Source: Megalonaias nervosa (taxonomy: Eukaryota; Mollusca; Bivalvia; Unionida; Unionidae). From it: a DNA stretch of 64,000 bases. The notes beneath the pieces were generated by a model. That model made no database searches. It was not told the origin of the DNA and worked only from the letters and a program-made list of their open reading frames with translations. The stretch is taken from positions 310,001 to 374,000 of the forward strand of contig JAECUM010092831.1 of the NCBI GenBank assembly GCA_016617855.1, in the 5' to 3' direction. Of this stretch, positions 11,981 to 24,389 are shown in pieces; the stretch's first letter is position 1, and each line of letters starts with the position of its first letter. The position numbers and the translations under genes were made by a program.

Positions 11981-13527
11981 TAGAACTACCGCCCAGTTTC
12001 TAATCTCCCATTCATGTCAAAAATCTTAGAAAAAGTTGTTCTATCCCAACTTGTATCTCATCTGAATTCAAACAGTCTTTTTAGCAATGTACAGTCTGCA
12101 TATCGCCCTTGCCACAGTACTGAAACTACTCTTCTGAAAGTAGTCAATGACCTTCTCTCTGCTTTGGATGGCGGAAAGATTACAGTCCTCACTCTCCTTA
12201 ACTTGTCTGCAGCATTTGACACTATAGACCATGATATATTACTTCACCGTCTCCAGCATGTATTTGGCATTCGTGATACAGCCTTACTATGGTTCAAGTC
12301 CTACTTGGTCAACAGGACACAAATTGTGTCCACAAATGGAAAACACTCCAGCCCAGTTGATCTATGTTGTGGTGTTCCACAGGGGTCTGTTCTTGGACCT
12401 GTTCTCTTCATTCTACACATTCAGCCACTCTCAAGTGTCATAGATCATCATCCAGTGTCTCACCAATTGTATGCTGATGACACCCAAATATACAAATCTA
12501 GCCACCTAACCGAAGTTGAAGCTACCATCCAAGGCATAGCGAGGTGCATTTCCAATGTGAAATCATGGATGACATGTAACAAGCTGCAGATGAATGATGA
12601 TAAAACTGAAGCCATTCTGATTACAACAAAAAAGACTGTCTCATTCACATCCTTTACCTCAGACAATAAATATCAGCAACACCAACATTAACTTCACACA
12701 GTCAGTACGAAACCTAGGTGTTATTCTCGACAGTACTCTCTCATTGCACCGACATGTCATGAACATATGCAAGGCTACATATCTTGAGCTGAGACGCATC
12801 AGCTCCATTTGCAAGTATCTTTCAGCTGATGCCACTAAAACACTTGTGTGTTCCTTAGTACTTTCAAGACTGGACTATTGTAACTCAATTCTGTCTGGTT
12901 CATCTCAATATCTACTCCAGAAACTTCAAAAAGTTCAAAACACAGCTTCTCGGATCATTCTTAGAGTACCACGATCAGAGCATGCCTCCCCCCTGCTCTG
13001 TACCCTACACTGGCTATCCATTCAATCCAGAATTAAATACAAAATTTGTTCTCTGTGCTATGTTTCACTGAACGGGCTCCAGTCCAACATACCTATCTGA
13101 CCTCACCCATGTGTACACACCAGCAAGATAATTACGCTCCTCTTCTGACACTCATATTCTCATTATTCCCACTATGAAAATGAAATCATATGGACAACGT
13201 TCTTTTGCATACCAGGGCCCAGCAAAATGGAATGAATTGCCCACTGAACTTAGACACAAAGACACAGTGATCTCATTCAAGAGCACTCTTAAAACTCACC
13301 TATTTCAACTGCAAGAACAGACTTAAAGACCTAATAATGTTTCCTTACCTTAAATATTTACAGCATGTTTTTGGTTTTCTAATTTCATGGTGTTTGTTTT
13401 TATTTTTGTAATCATATCATTATATATGTTTTTTAAATGTTGTCAAATGTTGTAAAGCGCTTTGAGCTTCTAAAGATTAGGCGCTATACGAAGTCCTCAT
13501 TATTATTATTATTGTTATTATTATTAT
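11981..13527 (+). mobile_element. L2/CR1-type LINE, copy 3
   Basis: Same left junction as copy 2. The reverse-transcriptase frame is open from 12014 to about 12640, then an extra A in an A-run near 12630-12640 shifts the frame. It reopens around 12690-13060, shifts again near 13070 (an extra base after TCACT), and ends at the shared TAA (13324). It keeps YADDTQIY. It is the most decayed copy in coding terms. Confidence 0.85.
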
Positions 13528-14430
13528 GTCTTAATGTGTGTCTAAACCATCATAGCATCAATGGATCATTCATATCAATGGCAAAACATGTCATTTCTAA
13601 ACCATCATAACATTAATGGTTCACTCATATCAATGGCAAAACATGTTTTAATGCATTTCAAAACTGTCATAGCATCAATCAATCATTCATATCAATGACA
13701 AAATATGATGTCTTAATGCATGTCTAAACCATCATAGGATTAATGCTTCATTCATATCAATGGCAAAACATGTCTTAATGTGTTTCTACACCATCATAGC
13801 ATCAATGGTTCATTGACATCAATGGCAAAACATTATGTCTTAATGCATGTCTAAGCCATCATAGCATCAATGGTTCATTGACATCAATGGCAAAACATGA
13901 TGTCTTAATGTGTGTCTAAACCATCATAGCATTAATGGTTCATTCATATCAACAGCAAAACATGATGTCTTAATGCATGTCTAAACCATCATAGCATCAA
14001 ATGTTCATTCACATTAATGGTGAAACATGTTGTCTCAATGCATGCCTAAACTATCACAGCATCAGATGTTCATTTATATCAACGGCAAAACATGTCATTT
14101 CTAAACTGCCATAGCATTAATGGTTGATTCATACCAATGGCAAAACATGATGTCTTAATGCGTGTCTAAACCATCATAGCATCAATGGATCATTCACATC
14201 AATGGCAAAACATGTCATTTCTAAACTGCCATAGCATTAATGGTTGATTCATACCAATGGCAAAACATGATGTCTTAATGCATTTCAAAACTGTCATAAC
14301 ATCAGTCAATCATTCATATAAATGGCAAAACATGTCTTAATGCATTTCTAAACCATCATAGCATCAATGGTTCATTCATATCAATGGCAAAACATGTATT
14401 AATGCATGTCTAAACCATCATATGGTTCAT
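13528..14430 (+). repeat. Satellite block C (truncated)
   Basis: Starts with the same monomer order as blocks A and B, has two rounds of the 122-bp dimer, and ends after about 900 bases, where the array stops at about 14430. Confidence 0.85.
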
Positions 14431-15059
14431 TCATTTTTTTTACTCGTACTCCATTCATACAAACTATACAGTTTTTTAAGTGCTTGATACTGAATCAGAG
14501 ATTGGTGTCAATTACTTTCTCTCATAAGGCATTTAGTAAAAAGAATAATAAACCTATTACTGTCTTTAAGGGAGAAGACTTGTTCTTCTATTATAGTGTT
14601 GTTTGGAGAGGTACAGTGCTCAAAACCGAAAGTGATGGCACAATTCTGCACCCAAACAAGAAACTTTTATTTAGGGGAACAGTTGTGATGGCAACTGGAT
14701 TAAGTATATCAAATGAAGTAAGTGTGTTGCACTAGAACCAACTGGAACAGATATAATGTCTGTTGTCAAGTACAGCATGCCATCATCAATTGGAAGTGCA
14801 TACCATTTTTAAAAAACTGTCAATAGTCAGCTATTCAGAAGTCAATAATTGATCATGTGATATATATTAACATCTTCATTAATTCCTTCATGTCAATGAA
14901 CAAAGAACTCACTTATTTGTTGCATTCACTTTTGAGTTCCTTAGTTTTAGGTATGGATGACATAATTGCTCTGCAAACATGTATTATACTGTATTTATTC
15001 CAGAGGTCTTTACTATTCCTTTATGCTAATACTGAGAAAAGATATCATACACTCTATAC
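14431..15059. other. Intron or flank, no feature seen
   Basis: Probably intronic, since the exon at 15060-15263 ends in a donor. A 109-codon plus-strand ORF begins in the satellite and has no recognisable domain. Confidence 0.4.
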
Positions 15060-15263
15060 CTTCTGGTTTCTGGTGTCCTCCAGCTGGAGTCGCAGAGAGC
15101 CAACTGAATGTTCTGTGAGGTGTCTGCCAGTACTTTCATCTGAAAGTTTAGACTTGATCTCCTCCAGATCTCTCTCCAGAATGCGTACCCTGCCCTGAAG
15201 CTTGTCCCTTGCATCAGCTGCTAATGCCAGGTGTGACTGGGATGCCTGCAACTGTGATTGTGA
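15060..15263 (-). CDS. Coiled-coil gene, exon l (residues 533-600)
   Basis: 204 bases, phase 0 at both ends. The acceptor is TTTTCTCAAG; the donor is CAGAAG/GTATAG. It begins SQSQLQASQSHL, continuing the SQ-rich end of the previous exon, then KLQGRVRILERDLEEIKS. It ends in a donor, so the C-terminus lies at lower coordinates or beyond the window; I found no further exon down to base 1. Confidence 0.85.
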
Positions 15264-15372
15264 CTTGAGAAAACAAAACAAAAAATACACTTATTAAGCA
15301 CACACCCATCTAATCTTTCATCTTTAATATGGTGTTTATATTCATGTTCACACTAAATTTCTGTATTAAACC

Positions 15373-15387
15373 AGACCTGTCAACCCT
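15373..15387 (+). repeat. Possible DNA-transposon end motif
   Basis: AGACCTGTCAACCCT here is nearly the reverse complement of AGGGTTGGCAGGTCT at 19839-19853. This phrase often begins hAT-type elements in invertebrate genomes; no transposase is associated. Confidence 0.3.
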
Positions 15388-15889
15388 GACGAGTCCATCT
15401 CAGTAAGTCAGTTGATTTTTTTTCTCCATAAGATTGACTAGTTTTCAGTAAGGAGTAAAAAAGATATCATAAACTGCAATTGTAAAACCAGAAAATGTAA
15501 TTAAATTAATGATAAACATTATGTTCAACTGAAAAGTTTGTAAAGTACACGTAGACTTCATTTGCCACTAATACAGTTGTACAAACTTACTATGCAGCTC
15601 AATGGTTTGTTGCTATCTCTCAACTTGACATAATTCTTGGAAATTCTTTTTCCATTTCACATGATGACGGCAATCATATCTCCTGCCACTAGACATACTC
15701 AAATTTGCACGTGATGTCAAATAAATATAATTGTGTCCCTTCCAGCTTTTATTTACAAGAATTTGAATCTTTCTTTTTATTCCTTGGTGTTGATTATTAA
15801 AACTTTTCAAGAGGCTTATTTTCCCCTTTGTCTTAAAAATGCTTCGTTTGCTGGACGCCTTTTGTAAACTAATTCTATAATCAACAGTT
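15388..15889. other. Intron, no feature seen
   Basis: AT-rich. A 94-codon minus-strand ORF (15613-15897) is Lys/Ser-rich and shows no known domain. Confidence 0.4.
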
Positions 15890-16343
15890 GGAATCAAGCC
15901 ACAATTAATAATTCCAGTTCAGTACCCACAAATGTAGTCACAGTCTATTTTTAGAGCATTTTTTCCTGTCTCCATTTGGTGGTGATATAAGAGATAGATT
16001 TAGGCATTCTTGGTATGGATTTAAAGGCAATTGTTTATTCATTAGAATATGAGCTTATGGTGTGGTTGTCTGTGTGTGTGTTTCAGTGACAGTGTACAGT
16101 GAGTAATAAGGTCTTGGTGATGATCCGGAAGTGAAATCTGTGTTCCATTGCACGTTAGTTTCTTTACAGTCAAGACTTTCCCAAAAATGCAGGTGAACCT
16201 TTGACAAGAACTTCATTGTGAAGTCATCTTTGAAGGCATTTTAGATTAACATATGATTTGTATTGATTGTCACACAGTGGAAAGTTCAGTACTGAGAAAC
16301 AAATGTAGAGAATACATAGTAAAATTAATTGTGTTCTATGGCC
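15890..16343 (+). repeat. Dispersed 454-bp repeat, copy 1
   Basis: Direct copy of 19136-19590 with few differences, from GGAATCAAGCCAC to TTGTGTTCTATGGCC. Flanks differ. It has no ORF of note; it may be a nonautonomous element or a segmental copy. Confidence 0.8.
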
Positions 16344-17078
16344 TGTCAGTGCAGTATTTAAGTAAAGTTTAATTTGGTATAAAATCTTTACTATTAATGA
16401 TAGAGACATGAAATTTTAATATGTTATGTATATTGACTTTGAAAATATAAGAATAAAATTAAAAATAAAAAATTAATTTTTCTTTTAAAAATGTTAATGA
16501 AATTTTAAAAAAAATTAAAAAAAATAAATTTCCCCCCCAAAATGCACATATATAATATTTATTGGGAATGATATTAAATGATATCAGTATGTATACATTC
16601 CTACACCATATACAAGCTCCAATGATGGATATTTGTCAAATTTTGTCAGAGAAAATATCTTTGTAAGTCAAAATGAGACCTTCATTTAAAATACATGAAG
16701 ACAAAATTCTATTTTGTATTGTGCCTTTAGGTCATTCAAACTATTTATTAGGGGTCCAAACAGTTCATTTATGTGTTTATGATGGGGTGACTTCCTGAGT
16801 AACACATATCTGCTTGTATAGCTTTCAATAATTGTTTATAAACATAGTTATAGGGTATTTAGTGAGAGGACAGAGATGAAAACTTTATACTAGAACCTAC
16901 TCAAGTTCTCTACAAAATCATTTTAAGCTGTCAGAGAATGAAATGCAAGTCAAAGGGATAAAATATACTTTCCCCAGGTATATTTACCCTTGCATGTAAG
17001 AAAACAGTAAAATGATGTAAGTTGAACACAAAATGCATTCCATTTTATTGTTCAGTTTCATTAAAATATTGATTGATG
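16344..17078. other. Intron, very AT-rich, no feature seen
   Basis: Includes A- and T-runs around 16440-16540. No gene or clear repeat. Confidence 0.4.
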
Positions 17079-17815
17079 TAGTGCGGCATTGTGGCCTATA
17101 TGATATTATGGGAATTCTAATGATCAATTTTACTTTATGCATTATTAATTACTAATTATATTTGTTAACTGACACTCTAAAGATTACGTAAGAAATATTC
17201 TAACAGATTATTTGAATTTAACTTTGTACAACTGATTTTAACATGGTTACATATCTGACATGAACAAATATCCAAATATTTTAGAATATTTGGGATCAAA
17301 AGTTGACATTCAGTACATCATATAGGCTGACATTATACCTATAGTGAATCTGAAAGGAACAGTTCTGGCTGAGTGCACTTCAGATATCCCAAAATGTTAT
17401 TTTCATCATGAATATGCCTATGTATTGTAAAATATTTCAATTTAGTACTTTGACAGAGTGCAGTATTGTAGCATCAGCTGATATCTGATTCCACTGGATC
17501 ATTGAGCTTAATAACTGGTAACCATCACTCTTAAAAATACATTAAAAATGTTCAAACAGATCACTTGAATTATGTTTGCACATGTGATTTTAACAAGTAC
17601 ATTGTATATATCCCACACATGCAAATGTTCATCCTTGTTTACAAGTTTTGGGGATCAGAATTTCACATTTAGTTGATGATATAGGATCTATTGGTACCTA
17701 TAGTTGATCTGTGTGGCCAAATTTGGCTGTATTCACTTGCAATATCTAAAATTGTTATTTTCCTCATGAATAAGATTGCTTATAGCAATATATTTTAATT
17801 TAGTACATTGTCACT
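17079..17815 (+). repeat. Old tandem duplication, two copies of about 378 bp
   Basis: 17079-17456 and 17457-17815 align end to end with many substitutions. Shared landmarks: AGTGC(G/A)G(C/T)ATTGT(G/A)GC at the start, a TGATTTTAACA block, a CCTATAGT(G/T)(A/G)ATCTG block, and TTAGTAC(T/A)TTG near the end. Confidence 0.65.
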
Positions 17816-18950
17816 TGACTTTCCTGTATACTGGTATGTACTAATGTTTGCACCAATGATCAAACTTCACCGTTCCAACACTGCCTTAAACTTTATGATA
17901 CATACTCTACCTGATATTTATTTAACCTGTAAATGGCTAAATATGCTTCTAGAAACCTCATATATTTTAGGATGCATTTATCACTTTAATACATGCCCAT
18001 TGCTTCACATTTCTGAGAGTCACTCTGTCAAGTTTACTATTTTTTCCCATGTCTGCAACCTGAATGTTACTTTGAAATCACCATATCTAACACATTTTAA
18101 CTTCATTTGCCTATATCTTACTGTTTTCTAGAATTAAGTGAAACATTTTATATCTTTTCAGGTCTAGCCTGGTATCTGGAAAAAAGTGTTAGAGTTGGAT
18201 CAGTTTGGAAGCTCTCCAGTAGTCCGGTGGTGATAGCAAGGTCTCATAAGGACATGTGCAGTGTACTGCCATAAGTGACCAAGATTAGTTCATATCAGGA
18301 CACTGATATACATCAACTCAAAGACATGGTTTAGATCTTCATGAGAGAGATTCGCACCATTGTTCAATAAGGTAGAACCTCCCTGAAACTGTGTTTTCCT
18401 ATCACATTGTTGCCTTTTGTAGTTATCTGCACTGAAATGGAATGCATTTTGGCTATAAAACATGGTAGTGGTCCCATCAAAACTTTAAATTTGAGTGCGC
18501 TATTAGTTATACAAACAACTGCCTAAGTACCTGACACAGTAAATGTGGAACATAGCACCTGTCATTGTTTCTTTAGTGTGTACACCTATATGCATCTGGA
18601 CAGGCATATTGCAATTTGCTGCCAAAATCACTGTGAGCTATCATGCTTCAGTACCCCTGGGAAAAATGTTATCAATTGTACAGACCCAAACTACCATTTG
18701 TTTTAAATAACATTCATTAGTCAACTTTGCTGTCTAAAATTTGTCAAATTGAATTTTATAACTTGTATGAAAATTTAATTTTTCAATAAAATTTAGTTTT
18801 TAAAATTTAAATGTTTATTTAAATTTCCATTAAAATTTAATGTATCAATATTTTTAAATTTTAAACATATTTTCAGACAGGCCTTATCATGTATTACAAT
18901 TAGGTTTTACTGTATTGAAAAATTCCTATAATTAAGGAAGATATAGCAAA
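17816..18950. other. Intron, no feature seen
   Basis: The 107-codon plus ORF at 17808-18131 is AT-driven and lacks a domain. No RNA gene seen. Confidence 0.4.
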
Positions 18951-19110
18951 TTTAGTTTTGGTTTCTCAAGAACACTTGGACCACAACTTGCACCCTGTGG
19001 AACACCAGCACTACACACTTTCTGACAGCTGTCACATGTCTTGTTTGCAAGGAAATTCCAAAAGACTTCATGTATGAAGTTGAAATAGGTGTGGCATGCA
19101 AATATAAAAG
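18951..19110 (-). mobile_element. LINE reverse-transcriptase fragment
   Basis: Minus-strand translation includes SAGVPQGASCGPSVLEK, matching the reverse-transcriptase GVPQGSxLGPxLF block, preceded by a stretch like the usual upstream segment. The fragment is frameshifted and only about 150 bases long. Confidence 0.45.
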
Positions 19111-19135
19111 TTTGACTAAAAAATTGGGCCTGTCA

Positions 19136-19590
19136 GGAATCAGGCCACAATTAAATAATTCCGGTTCAGTACCCACGAATGTAGTCACAGTCTATTGTTA
19201 GAGCATTTTTTCCTGTCTCCATTTGGTGGTGATACAAGAGTTAGATTTAGGCATTCTTGGTATGGATTTAAAAGCAATTGTTTATTCGTTAGAATATGAG
19301 CTTATGGTGTGGTTGTCTGTGTGTGTGTTTCGGTGACAGTGTACAGTGAGTAATAAGGTCTTGGTGATGATCCGGAAGTGAAATCTGTGTTCCATTGCAC
19401 GTTGGTTTCTTTACAGTCAAGACTTTCCAAAAAATGCAGGTGAACCTTTGACAAGAACTTCATTGTGAAGTCATCTTTGAAGGCATTTTAGATTAACATA
19501 TGATTTGTATTGATTGTCACACAGTGGAAAGTTCAGTACTGAGAAACAAATGTAGAGAATATATAGTAAAATTAATTGTGTTCTATGGCC
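19136..19590 (+). repeat. Dispersed 454-bp repeat, copy 2
   Basis: Near-identical direct copy of 15890-16343, 3.25 kb downstream in the same intron. Confidence 0.8.
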
Positions 19591-19855
19591 AGTTTGATCA
19601 TACAGACGCCTCGCATGAACAAATAGGTATAGTTTAAAACATCTGAGGTGCTGCTGTAAAGTTAGTCTGGTTTCCTGACTAATTTCACTAATTCTAATAT
19701 GAAACCCAGATCCAAATCAAACACGGATGAACCAATTATCCGGATTTTTCAGCAACGATCATTTTCCGTAGTTTTTGCTTTTATGCCATAAGTCCATATT
19801 TTAAGGGCAATTTTCGTAATATTTACAGCAAAATCGTAAGGGTTGGCAGGTCTAT
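19591..19855 (-). mobile_element. DNA-transposon terminal remnant (hAT-like, tentative)
   Basis: Ends with AGGGTTGGCAGGTCT (19839-19853). Read on the minus strand it begins with this phrase and continues as AT-rich sequence without coding capacity, the usual look of a hAT-type terminus. No transposase or target-site duplication was seen. Confidence 0.35.
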
Positions 19856-19870
19856 TTAACAATAAAATTA

Positions 19871-20160
19871 TTGTATTGCCTGTGTGCTAAGGGTAAATTC
19901 TATGTACCTAGACATTGCCTTTGTGCTAAGGGTAAAATCTATGTACCTAGACATTGCCCATGTGGAAAGGGTAAAATCTATGTACCAAAACATTGCCCAT
20001 GTGCTAAGGGTAAAATCTATGCACCTAGACATTGCCCGTGTGCTAAGGGTAAAATCTATGTACCAAAACATTGCCCGTGTGCTAAGGGTAAAATCTATGT
20101 ACCTAGATATTGCCTGTTTGCAAAGGGATAAAACATATGTACCTAGGTATTGTCTGTGTG
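19871..20160 (+). repeat. 39-bp minisatellite
   Basis: About seven copies with core GCTAAGGGTAAAATCTATG. The period is 13 codons, so ORFs run through it on both strands; these are by-products. Confidence 0.85.
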
Positions 20161-21480
20161 CCTAAGGAATACAAGACTGAAATTGTTTAAGCTCCAAGAT
20201 TGACAAACATCATCTTAGTAACCCTGGTAATTGATCAAAACCAGATATTTTTAACTGGGTCACACTGAGCCCTGAAAATGAAACAAACTATAAAGCCAAA
20301 TATTTTAATTCATACAAGGCACATCCAAGTCTGTGAAACAATGCTCACCACAGACTGCATCAGAATATGTTAAATGGTGCTGGAACTATTTTGATTACAA
20401 GCTATGTCCCATGTAAAGATAAAAAGTTGACTCACAATAACCATACCTATGTCAAAAATGGAGAAGACAAGAAAAAACCCATAAAAGACAAATCTAAGTC
20501 AGAGTCACTTTCCCTATCAAATTGTTTGTGAATATCTGGAATGGTTCTTGAGCTATGCTAATCAGAATCAACATCTTATGTAAAGATATGCAGTTCATCC
20601 ACATAGATTAGATGATAACTCTGTCAAAAATGGAATAAAAAAGACTAAATTCATAAAGGCACATGTCGGTCAATGATATATTGTTGATACCAAGTTGCAT
20701 CAGAACATGTGAAATGGTTCTTGAACTGTCAGTTACTAGTAACTTTCCATCTGAAGATATTAAGTTAACTGTCAACGGACTAATTCTACTAAAATGGAGC
20801 TGATGAGAAAAAGCCTTCAAATGGCACATCTAGGTCTGTGAGACAATGTATGCTACAAATAGCATCAGAATGTGCTAAGAGGTTTTTGAGTTATGCCAGC
20901 AACTAGCAACATCCTATGTGAAGATATGATGTTATGCCAGTAACTAGCAACATCCTATGTGAAGATATGGTGATAAATGTAAAGGGCCATAACTCAACAT
21001 AGAGTTTACAAAACAAAACCCATCAAAGGCACATCTAAGTCTATGAGACAATTGACACATCAAATTGCTTCAGAATATGTCCAATAGTTTCTGAGCTATA
21101 CCGATTACAAGGATCTGTTGCAGTGGAGATTTCAAATTGATTAAATAATAACTCCATCAATATTAGACCTGAAAAGATGAAACCTTTAAAAGGCATATAT
21201 CTATGTGTAATAGGAAACTGAACTAAAAACAGCATCCAATAATGAGTTGCAGTGTAATGGTAGATACAAAAAGTATGAAGGGTCAACAGCAGAATGGACT
21301 GATGAATCGATGGCCTGATGGACTGATGGACGGACATAAAATGTAACCACTATAGGGATCTTGCATCTAGCTGTGCGGCCCTAGTAAATCTTGATTCTTT
21401 AAAGAAATAAAACTATACAATATTACACAGATCTTGAAAGCTGTATCATCTTTCATGAGTATGCAACATCAGTGGTTCAT
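20161..21480 (+). repeat. Diverged tandem repeat of about 170-190 bp
   Basis: Successive units share the phrases AAAGGCACATCTA(A/G)GTCT, GCATCAGAATATGT and ATGTGAAGATAT. A shorter direct repeat (TGCCAGTAACTAGCAACATC) is nested near 20895-20970. The end, around 21290-21340, has GATGGACTGATGGACGGAC-type short repeats. This resembles a noncoding repeat family common in invertebrate genomes. Confidence 0.55.
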
Positions 21481-21482
21481 AT

Positions 21483-21731
21483 GTGATGATTCAGCTTTCC
21501 TAATTAACACCCTGTACCAATAATGCATTTGTGATGATTCAGCTTTCCTAATTTACACCCTATACTAATAATGCATTTGTGATGATTCAGCTTTCCTAAT
21601 TAACACCCATAACTAATAATGCATTTGGATTACACAGCCATTTCATCTAACATGGCTTATCTGACATTGGACATGGTTGTTCAATCCATCTAACATGGCT
21701 TATCTGACATTGGACATGGTTGTTCAATCCA
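21483..21731 (+). repeat. 48-bp and 43-bp short tandem repeats
   Basis: Three copies of a 48-bp unit starting GTGATGATTCAGCTTTCC (21483-21627), then two copies of a 43-bp unit with ATCTAACATGGCTTATCTG (about 21646-21731). Confidence 0.85.
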
Positions 21732-21759
21732 TATTTCCAAACTGCACTCCAAATTAAAT

Positions 21760-22250
21760 CTGTTCTGAGTGTTTCTATGATATACCAATAAAATTACATT
21801 TGTGACAGATCTTTAATACACCAATAAAATTAAAATCTATGTTGCACAAATAATATTAAATCTGTGACAGTGTGATCATTTAAACACCAATAAAATTCAA
21901 TCTGTGAGGGTGTGATCTATGATATATAATAAAATTAAATCTGTGACAGTTTGATCATTGGTACACCAATAAAATTAAATGTGTGACAGTGTGATCTTTA
22001 ATACACCAATAAAATTAAAATCTATGTTGCACAAATAATATTAAATCTGTGACAGTGTGATCATTTAAACACCAATAAAATTCAATCTGTGAGGGTGTGA
22101 TCTATGATATATAATAAAATTAAATCTGAGACAGTTTGATCATTGGTACACCAATAAAATTAAATCTGTCACAATGTGATCTTTGATACACCAATAAAAT
22201 TAAATCTGCAAAGGTGTGATCTATGATATACCAATAAGATTAAAATTATT
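21760..22250 (+). repeat. Degenerate minisatellite, core ACACCAATAAAATTAAAT
   Basis: About a dozen imperfect units of roughly 36-45 bp with ACCAATAAAATTAAATCTG and GTGACAGTGTGATC. A longer block (about 21820-21955) is repeated at about 22000-22135, so there is a higher-order period near 180 bp. Confidence 0.75.
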
Positions 22251-22350
22251 CCCAAGGTGTGACATCACATGCTCCATTAATATCATTGATAAATTCCTTG
22301 TGAATCAGTCACAACAAGCCAGTTTTACCTCATTAAATTTCTATACTAAC

Positions 22351-22515
22351 CTGACTGAGACTCTCAGAAAGCGCTGATCTCTCTGCTTCATGCTGTGACT
22401 GCAGCTCCTTGATGGTGATCTGAAGCTGATGTATCTCATGTTGTGAGTTTTCCTGATGGACCCGCAGCTCTCCATATAGCTTCTGGTTTGTCACTTCTGC
22501 CTTTGCTAGCATCTC
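22351..22515 (-). CDS. Coiled-coil gene, exon k (residues 478-532)
   Basis: 165 bases, phase 0 at both ends. The acceptor is TTTAAATCCAG; the donor is AGTCAG/GTTAGT. It encodes EMLAKAEVTNQKLYGEL and ends HEAERSALSESLSQ. A 73-bp minisatellite begins about 100 bases before the acceptor on the transcribed strand. Confidence 0.88.
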
Positions 22516-22619
22516 CTGGATTTAAAAAAGACATGCACTGGATAAAAATAATAGGCGACGTGATACAAGTGCAGAACCTCTTTCACAATCACTAGGGCTA
22601 CAAAATTCCACTCATCTAC

Positions 22620-23465
22620 TTGTATTAACATGGCTAATGATGAGTAAACAGAAAGGTTTACAAGATGCTCATCCAAGTAGAAAGTACCATTCTGTATTAT
22701 GTACGGTGTAGGATGAGTCAAGAGAAAGGTTTACAAGATCCCCATCCAAGCAGAAAGTACCATTCTGTATTATGTATGGTGTGGGATGAGTAAACAGAAA
22801 GGTTTACATGATGTCCATCCAAGTAGAATGTACCATTTGTCAGGAGAGTCAAAGGGTTTACAAGCTAATCCCCATCCAGAAAGGTTTACAAGATGCTCAT
22901 CAAAGTAGAAAGTACCATTCTGTATTATGTACGGTGTAGATGAGTCAAGAGAAAGGTTTACAAGATCCCCATCCAAGCAGAAAGTACCATTTTGTATTAT
23001 GTATGGTGTGGAATGAGTAAACAGAAATGTTTACATGATGCCCATCCAAGTAGAAAGTACCATTCTGTACTATGTACAGTGTAGGATGAGTAAACAGAAA
23101 GGTTTACAAGATGCCCATCCAAGTAGAAAGTACCATTCTGCATTATGTACAGTTTAGGATGAGTACAGAAAGGTTTACAAGATGCCCATCCAAGTAGAAA
23201 GTACCATTCTGTATTATGTACAGTGTAGGATGAGTCAAGAGAAAGGTTTACAAGATGCCCATCCAAGTAGAAAGTACCATTCTGTATTATGTACAGTGTA
23301 GGATGAGTAAACAGAAAGGTTTACAAGATGCTCATCCAAGTAGAAAGTACCATTCTGTATTATGTACAGTCACTGTAGGATGAGAAACACAGAAAGGTTT
23401 ACAAGATGCTCATCCAAGTAAAAAGTACCATTCTGTATTATGTACAGTGTGAGATGAGTAAAATT
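22620..23465 (+). repeat. 73-bp minisatellite
   Basis: About eleven units with AGGTTTACAAGATG, CCATCCAAGTAGAAAGTACC and TATTATGTACAGTGTAGG. Some units are shortened or rearranged (22800-22880). Confidence 0.85.
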
Positions 23466-24138
23466 GATGCAGCCTAGTAAAACTTACAAACCAACTGCCT
23501 AAGAGGACAAGTAGTCAACTGAAAATATTTTGAGCCCTGATCTCTATACCTGAACCAATGTGTCTATGTGTATTTCTCACTCTTTTCTTGGATATGAATA
23601 TCACTCTGAGCTATGATTTTTTTATATTGCCCCTCTTTCAGATCACTGTTGCTCCTGTAGAATTTTTTCTATATATGTGAGGTTGTGATCCTACTGTATG
23701 GAATAGACATCACTGTAAACAACAGTTTACATCCTACTGTATGGCACAGACATCACTGTAAACAACAGACTATACCCTATGTGCTTGTAAGAGGACCTTA
23801 TTATCTGAATCAAATAGTCTCTGAACATGAACTGAGTCAGTATGTCTGCATTTGTTGATCAGTATGTCTGTAATTACATGTCATGCTTGTGAGCAGTGAT
23901 ATCTCTTGACTGAATCAGTCTTTAATACTGCACCCACAACAGAGTGTGTGTGTCAGTCTGTCTGTTTACATGCTCTGTGTACCTGCTATTCTGCATAAGT
24001 AACATTGTGAGCAATAATCTCTCTCCTTCATTCCACAAACAGGATCCATTCATCAGTCTCTGTACATTTTTTTGTCTCTGCCCATGTTCATGAGACTGGC
24101 GTGTGTATTTGTATGTGTATTTTTCTGTCTGTGTATAC
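23466..24138. other. Intron, only a small two-copy repeat
   Basis: TCCTACTGTATGG plus CACTGTAAACAACAG is present twice (about 23689-23768). Otherwise nothing recognised. Confidence 0.5.
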
Positions 24139-24262
24139 CTGATGTTTGGAATTAGCCTCCATATGAACCATAATTTCCTTCCTCTGGCCATCTAGAATAA
24201 CTTTGTTGTCTCTTACCAGACCCTCCAGCCTTTGAACATTAGCCTCCAACTCTCGTTTCTCC
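24139..24262 (-). CDS. Coiled-coil gene, exon j (residues 436-477)
   Basis: 124 bases. The acceptor is TTTTTGTTTCAG; one base completes Arg, then 41 codons beginning EKRELEANVQRLEGL. The donor is CATCAG/GTATAC. Phase agrees with both neighbours. Confidence 0.88.
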
Positions 24263-24389
24263 CTGAAACAAAAATTGTACAGAATGCTATGTCTCACCTA
24301 CTGCCATGGCATACTTCAAGAAGACTACTGTAAATGGTACATTATATGCCCTCTATGTGGCATGTATTATCATACTTTTTGAAACCACA

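Noticed and set aside
14406..14735. 109-codon plus-strand ORF
   Set aside because: Starts inside the satellite, contains no domain and has AT-driven composition.
19868..20165. ORFs of 67-93 codons through the 39-bp array on both strands
   Set aside because: The period is a multiple of three, so any frame lacking a stop in one unit stays open; no domain and no start context.
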